Shown here: piece by piece, positions 20,907-25,220 of the stretch | Layout: the number at the start of each line of letters is the position of its first letter | How positions within the stretch are numbered: the first letter of the stretch is position 1 | Source: a virus | Virus record (IMG/VR): IMGVR_UViG_3300044547_000115 | Location: 1-25,220 of that record | Reading direction: 5' to 3' (one strand) | Length of the DNA stretch: 25,220 nt | The notes under the pieces: model-generated | Databases searched by the model: none | Seen by the model: the letters and a program-made list of their open reading frames with translations, nothing else | Told to the model about the DNA's origin: nothing | Position numbers and translations under genes: made by a program

Positions 20907-22451
20907 ATGCCTATTCAACAAATAAAAGACTTAGGTACTGCTGGGGTAATTAAAGATATGCCTCCAGTAAGCTTAGCTCCTAATGTATTCACAGATGTAA
21001 ATAACGTTAGATTCGATAATAGTGCTATTCAGACTATTACAGGAGAAATTCTTTATTCTCCTTCTATTTCTATTGCTCCTGATTTTGGTATTCATTGGAG
21101 AAGACCAGATCAAGGGTATAATATCTTTGCTAAGAACGGTAATATTGTTCGAGTAGATGCTGCAGGCAATTCCTCAGCAATGCTTACTAGCACAGCTACA
21201 AAATATAATAACAGTAAGTGGGATGCTTGTACATTCAATGGTGGCTACGCTGTTATCATGAACAATGGCAAGTCAACTCCTTTGTTCTGTTTGTATGGTG
21301 ACAATACTGCTGGTTCTGCTTTTGTAGAACTTCCAGGATGGAACTATTCAGCAGGATTAACTGTTACTGCTAAAGTTATTCGTCAATTAGGTTATGCTCT
21401 TGTAGCTTGTAATTTAACTATCGACAACAATGGTGTGATTACTAGTGCACCAAATACAATAAGAATTTCTGTTCAAGCCGCTCCAGGAAACATTCCTGCT
21501 ATATGGCAACCAGGAACTACTACAGATACTGCTGATGAATTTGAGTTAAGTACCACATCACCTATTCTTGATGCAGGTGAACTTAGAGGTAATCTCTATG
21601 TGTATTCTTCTGATGCTATTAACGTAGTAACCATTGGTCAATCAATCACTAGAGTACAACCTTATGCTAAAGGTTATGGTATCCTTAATACTCGTTGTTT
21701 AGCTGAGTTTGATGGTCAACACTTTGTAGTTGATCGTAATGATATTTATGTGCATGGCGGTTCAGGTGGTATTAAGTCTATTGCTAACTTTAAAGTTAGA
21801 GATTATTTCTTTTCACAAGTAAATCAGTCAGCAATCGATAAAGTATATGTACAACGTAATTCTCGTAATGATGAGATCTGGGTACACTATCCTTCTGGCT
21901 CTAGCACAGTATGTAACAAGGTAATGATTTACCAGTACCGATTAGATAACTGGACATTCAGAGATGCTCCTGGGACTACTAGTTCTTTTGAAGGACCTAG
22001 TCCAGAAAGTAATTCTTTCCTTTACGGTAAAGAAACTATTTATTCTACCACAGGAACTACACGAGTATTCCTTATGGATCGTGGATATCAAATGTGGAAT
22101 GGTACTGCTCTTGCTAGCTATGTTTCTTATGTAGAACGTACTAAATATGTTGCAGGAGATATTGGTTCTTCAACTATTATTAATTCTTTATATCCTGTAT
22201 TTGATAGTGTTCCTTCTGATTCCTCAATTAATATTGCTATTACAGGTCAGAATAACTACATTGAACCAGCTGATTATTCTAATGCAGATGGCAGAGATAT
22301 ATTTGAGTTTGAACCAAACAATGAACGATCACAAGGATATAAAGTAGATCCTAGAGCTACTGGTCGATTGCTTAATTATAAAATTTATTCAAGTGGGTAT
22401 TGGCGATTAGCCTTACTAGGTGTAGATGCTGGTCCTATAGATAGGAGATAA
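20907..22451 (+). CDS. Tail nozzle / tail tubular protein B-like
   Basis: ATG 20907 has AAGGAGGT 6 bases upstream, better than the TTG one codon earlier. The 514-residue protein begins with TAGVIKDMPPVSLAPNVFTD and NNVRFDN, a start pattern I associate with podovirus tail nozzle proteins (T7 gp12 and SU10 nozzle-like), and is beta-rich throughout, as expected for a propeller-like ring, with ITRVQPYAKGYGILN and DNWTFRD-type strings. It would bind under the adaptor as the tail tip channel. Assignment is from pattern and context, without a search. Confidence 0.72.
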   Translation: MPIQQIKDLGTAGVIKDMPPVSLAPNVFTDVNNVRFDNSAIQTITGEILYSPSISIAPDFGIHWRRPDQGYNIFAKNGNIVRVDAAGNSSAMLTSTATKYNNSKWDACTFNGGYAVIMNNGKSTPLFCLYGDNTAGSAFVELPGWNYSAGLTVTAKVIRQLGYALVACNLTIDNNGVITSAPNTIRISVQAAPGNIPAIWQPGTTTDTADEFELSTTSPILDAGELRGNLYVYSSDAINVVTIGQSITRVQPYAKGYGILNTRCLAEFDGQHFVVDRNDIYVHGGSGGIKSIANFKVRDYFFSQVNQSAIDKVYVQRNSRNDEIWVHYPSGSSTVCNKVMIYQYRLDNWTFRDAPGTTSSFEGPSPESNSFLYGKETIYSTTGTTRVFLMDRGYQMWNGTALASYVSYVERTKYVAGDIGSSTIINSLYPVFDSVPSDSSINIAITGQNNYIEPADYSNADGRDIFEFEPNNERSQGYKVDPRATGRLLNYKIYSSGYWRLALLGVDAGPIDRR

Positions 22452-22452
22452 T

Positions 22453-23715
22453 ATGAGTAGTCCTCCGATTACAGGCAACAATGATTTAGATGCTTATCTC
22501 TACAGTCTTCAATTAGGTATTGAAGCAACTGGTACGGGTACTGGCACAGCAGCACCTACTACTATTAATGCAAATGATATTGTAGCTGACTACTATCCTA
22601 ATCAATATATGCAAGTTAGATATGCTGACGATAACGTTGGCACTAACATAAGTGTTGACCAAGCTAACAAAAAGTTTTATGGATTATATAATTCTAATTC
22701 TTTCTTAGCTTCAAACAACCCAGCAGACTATACTTGGTTTGAATTAACAGATACCTTTGGTACTGATAAGTCTTTGTTCTTTACAGTATTACGTGGTAGA
22801 AACATTAAACTAATAGTTAGCACTGTTATACCTACTGTTTACTGGGCTGAATGTCCTACTACCTATATTGACTTAGATATTATTAGTGAAGGCTTTTTGG
22901 ATAATACTGATTTCCAAGATGGATATGAACCAGTAGCTATTGTTAATGGTTTACCTAATGCTTCAGCTTATACAGGTCCTAATATTGTTTATGATACCAT
23001 CACTAATAAGATGTATCGCTGGCAATCAGGTCAATGGTGGAGCAACGTATTAGCAGCTGATATTGAAGGTGCTTTAGGTTATGCTAACTTTAGTAACTCA
23101 TTGAGACCTGTTGAGGTAGTCTCAGTACTACCTACTGTAGGTAACTTTATTGGTCGAGTAGCTTTATTAATCTCTGATGGAAAAGTTTATAGATACACTG
23201 ATACTGGTTGGTCTAGTAATGTTCCTGCTGTAGATTTAACAGGACAGATAACAACCACTCAAATTACTGATGGTGCTATTCAAACAGCTAAACTAGCTGC
23301 TAATGCTGTTACTGCAAACGAAATAGCGGCTAATGCTATTACTGCGGGTAAGATTGCTACTGATGCAGTTACTGCTGGAACTATTGCAGCAGGTGCTATA
23401 TCAGCAGATAAGCTAGCTGCTAACTCGGTTATTGCAGGTAAGATTGCTGCTGGTGCTGTTAGTGCTACTACAATTGCAGCTGGAGCAGTATCAGCAGATA
23501 AAATATCTGTTACTAATTTATCAGCTATTAGTGCTAACTTAGGAACAATTACTGGTGGCAGTTTAAATATCGCTAGTAAATTTATTGTTGATTCTTCTGG
23601 TAATGCAACTATTAAATCATCTACAACAGGTGAACGTTTAGAAATTACTAATAGTACTATCAGGGTATATGATGCGGCTGGTGTTGTTAGAGTAAAGATT
23701 GGTAACTTAGCTTAA
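22453..23715 (+). CDS. Tail fibre / tip protein with decapeptide repeats, 420 aa
   Basis: AGGAG lies 5 bases before the ATG, one base after the nozzle stop. Residues 1-250 form beta modules, including DTITNKMYRWQSGQWWSN and VALLISDGKVYRYTDTGWSS, carbohydrate-module-like repeats common in fibres. Residues 271-350 are eight decapeptide repeats, followed by SNLGTITGG-like and GERLEITNSTIRVYDAAG strings typical of phage tail protein C-termini. It is probably a second fibre or a tip subunit near the nozzle. Confidence 0.7.
   Translation: MSSPPITGNNDLDAYLYSLQLGIEATGTGTGTAAPTTINANDIVADYYPNQYMQVRYADDNVGTNISVDQANKKFYGLYNSNSFLASNNPADYTWFELTDTFGTDKSLFFTVLRGRNIKLIVSTVIPTVYWAECPTTYIDLDIISEGFLDNTDFQDGYEPVAIVNGLPNASAYTGPNIVYDTITNKMYRWQSGQWWSNVLAADIEGALGYANFSNSLRPVEVVSVLPTVGNFIGRVALLISDGKVYRYTDTGWSSNVPAVDLTGQITTTQITDGAIQTAKLAANAVTANEIAANAITAGKIATDAVTAGTIAAGAISADKLAANSVIAGKIAAGAVSATTIAAGAVSADKISVTNLSAISANLGTITGGSLNIASKFIVDSSGNATIKSSTTGERLEITNSTIRVYDAAGVVRVKIGNLA
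23263..23502 (+). repeat. Eight 30-bp coding repeats (decapeptides)
   Basis: Eight back-to-back decapeptides share the consensus (I/L)AAxA(V/I)xAxK: for example LAANAVTANE, IAANAITAGK, IATDAVTAGT, IAAGAISADK and LAANSVIAGK. The period is exactly 10 residues without insertions. Such short-period repeats suggest a fibrous trimeric shaft or beta-helix-like stalk. Confidence 0.85.
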
Positions 23716-23723
23716 GGAATAAT

Positions 23724-24071
23724 ATGGCTTATGGAATTCAGATATTAGGACCTGATAGCACTATTGCTATTCAAATTGATTCTAAGTTACCAAGGATTAT
23801 TACAGGCGGTTCTTTTAGTATGCCAGCGGGACAGTACCCAAACGGTTATGCTATAGCTATACCTGCTACAGCTGATATTGTTAATTCTACTTTAAACTTA
23901 ATGATACAACCATCTTATCTTGATGATATTGCTTATGGTTGGCATTTTTCTTTTTCAAAATATTTAGATACATCTACAAGCCAATGGTACCTTATAATAA
24001 ATGCTATGACAGCTACAGCAGTTAATCATGTAGCACATTCAGTAATATATAATATAGTGGAGTGGAGATAA
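23724..24071 (+). CDS. Small tail protein, 115 aa, related to the next gene
   Basis: AAGGA lies 7 bases before the ATG. The N-terminus MAYGIQILGPDSTIAIQIDS parallels MSYGIEITNTDGSILIGEMP of the following gene, so the two share an N-terminal beta module. The rest is beta-rich (WHFSFSKYLDTSTSQWYLII) and shorter than its neighbour. Such MxYGIxI proteins occur near fibre genes in several phages as small tail or tip components. The exact role is unknown. Confidence 0.6.
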   Translation: MAYGIQILGPDSTIAIQIDSKLPRIITGGSFSMPAGQYPNGYAIAIPATADIVNSTLNLMIQPSYLDDIAYGWHFSFSKYLDTSTSQWYLIINAMTATAVNHVAHSVIYNIVEWR

Positions 24072-24877
24072 TGTCATATGGAATAGAAATAACAAATACC
24101 GATGGTTCTATTTTAATTGGGGAGATGCCTCCTTTATTACAAGTAATAGAGCAAGGAACAATAACAATTGTTGATGCTACAGGTATTGCTGGTACAGGTT
24201 CTTATCCTACAGATTTTTTCTCTACTTATTTTGGTGTAGCAAAGATGCCTGCTTCTGCTGCAGGAAAGCAATGGGCTTTTAGTTTCTCAGGAGATTCTAC
24301 TACTAATTATGGTGGTCTTTTGTATGGTACTTTTGCTGTGCAAGTTACAGTAGGCGCAGTACAAGTTCCTGGTATTTTATTCCCTAAAGCATGGGTTGGT
24401 CAATCTATTGATTATGCTATTTTAGATTACCCTACTAATTCAACTTCAGGTTATGGTTTGCAAGTTAATAATGCAAGTGGTGTTCCTATTCTTTCAACTG
24501 GAAATCCAATGTTTGTGTTTTCAAATAGGCATGTTAATCCAAGAAGTTATAGTACTTATGCTCCTGATTTCTTTAATCCAGGTATACCAGCAGGTAATGG
24601 TAGTGTTGTAAATTTTGCTAATACTGTTCCTTCAGGTAAAAAACCATATATTGTAGGATCAAATTATTTAAGAGATTGTTGGCTTGATTTTTATCCAAAT
24701 ACTGATTACAGTAATAATTGGGCAGTTATTCACAATATACATAGTGTAACAAATACCAACACAGCTATTAGATCCCGTATAACAATTTATTATAATAATT
24801 ATTATGGATATGAATTTCAAAAATGGGATAGTCCTAATTTTCTTCATAATCCAGTTCAAATAGGTTATATTGTATGA
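24071..24877 (+). CDS. Tail-associated protein with MSYGI module, 268 aa
   Basis: I take ATG 24071, overlapping the previous TAA as TAATG with GGAG 3 bases upstream, rather than the ATG 9 bases earlier. The N-terminal 35 residues match the preceding protein. The rest is aromatic and glycine-rich with no known motif (FSNRHVNPRSYSTYAPDF, YLRDCWLDFYPNTDYSNNW). It is probably a virion surface or receptor-binding protein, inferred from composition and neighbours. Confidence 0.6.
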   Translation: MSYGIEITNTDGSILIGEMPPLLQVIEQGTITIVDATGIAGTGSYPTDFFSTYFGVAKMPASAAGKQWAFSFSGDSTTNYGGLLYGTFAVQVTVGAVQVPGILFPKAWVGQSIDYAILDYPTNSTSGYGLQVNNASGVPILSTGNPMFVFSNRHVNPRSYSTYAPDFFNPGIPAGNGSVVNFANTVPSGKKPYIVGSNYLRDCWLDFYPNTDYSNNWAVIHNIHSVTNTNTAIRSRITIYYNNYYGYEFQKWDSPNFLHNPVQIGYIV

Positions 24878-25220
24878 CACATAAAAGATATGGTTTGTTT
24901 AATGACCAAAGAGTACTTATGCAAACTCAAGAAGATCTGATGGGTAATGGGTTTCCTGCTCCTTGGGTTTTATTACCAGAAGATTTTGATATTAGAAAAC
25001 CTACTGCTCTTAGCAAAGAAGGAGAGCTACTTATTGCTCCTTCTTATGACTACAAATTTAACAGTGAACAAGATTTGTGGGAGATTGATTTAGATACAAA
25101 GAAAAACGGATTATTAGCTGTTGTTAAAAGATTAATGAGTGTTAATTTATTTTCTGATATATCTTATAATGGGTATAAATATAACGCAGATCCTATATCT
25201 TTAGAAAACATTTTTCAATG
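24874..25220 (+). CDS. Partial gene at right edge, unknown, at least 115 aa
   Basis: ATG overlaps the previous stop (ATGA) and the frame is open to the window end. The visible part begins MTHKRYGLFNDQRVLMQTQE and continues with PAPWVLLPEDFDIRKPTALS and IDLDTKKNGLLAVVKRLMS. It is soluble, with no membrane segment or recognised motif. Coupling to the tail genes suggests a further tail or virion component. The C-terminus is outside the window. Confidence 0.6.
   Translation, partial: MTHKRYGLFNDQRVLMQTQEDLMGNGFPAPWVLLPEDFDIRKPTALSKEGELLIAPSYDYKFNSEQDLWEIDLDTKKNGLLAVVKRLMSVNLFSDISYNGYKYNADPISLENIFQ

Noticed and set aside
1-25220. tRNA genes, integrase, transposase or attachment site
   Set aside because: I saw no cloverleaf with a conserved T-loop and no recombinase-like protein; nothing supports lysogeny from this window.

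Overview
The window is part of a double-stranded DNA bacteriophage genome, most likely a short-tailed phage (podovirus morphology) of a Gram-negative host. The basis is a large terminase, a 747-residue portal, a scaffold, a major capsid protein of the DUF5309/SU10 type, an SU10-like adaptor, a beta-rich nozzle-like protein and fibre genes, with no tape-measure or sheath gene. The DNA is AT-rich and genes are packed with ATGA or TAATG overlaps and Shine-Dalgarno (SD) starts. No replication, RNA polymerase, integrase or tRNA gene is visible. The aquatic flavour (2OG-Fe(II) oxygenase, cupins) is only a hint; the host cannot be named.

Layout. (1) About 1-2610: a leftward cluster of about ten very small genes, mostly unrecognised, several membrane-anchored, with strong SD sites. 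The first two complete genes (2152-2489) use codons typical of highly expressed genes. (2) About 2490-2773: a divergent intergenic region with extreme strand composition, a candidate sigma70-type promoter and a phage-type promoter-like element. (3) 2774-11377: rightward packaging and head module: terminase, small ORFs, portal, two small genes, scaffold, capsid, two small genes, adaptor. (4) 11388-16798: a 1410-residue trimeric-fibre-like protein with collagen repeats and a C-terminal S74 chaperone, a glycine-rich adhesin and a small protein. (5) 16785-19571: an unusual accessory block of two paralogous cupins, a QueG/reductive-dehalogenase-like two-[4Fe-4S] protein, a TIGR02466-type 2OG-Fe(II) oxygenase and an AT-rich unknown. 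(6) 19561-20838: lysis-like block: a one-TM holin-like protein, a small basic protein, a 3TM-type holin and a DUF5675-like protein. (7) 20907-25220: a second tail block, nozzle-like protein and several fibre or tip proteins, open at the right edge.

A 29-bp element occurs three times: before the terminase (2729-2757, +), between lysis and nozzle genes (20835-20863, +) and on the minus strand near the left edge (183-211). Its core resembles T7/T3-class promoters, including a GGGAGA-like start. I infer that these are promoters for a phage-encoded single-subunit RNA polymerase lying outside the window, dividing the genome into two rightward late units and one leftward unit.

The strongest candidate for something undescribed is the iron-dependent enzyme block in the middle of the late structural operon, directly after the fibre and adhesin genes and translationally coupled to them and to lysis. 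Whether it modifies the virion, a cell metabolite or RNA cannot be told from sequence alone.
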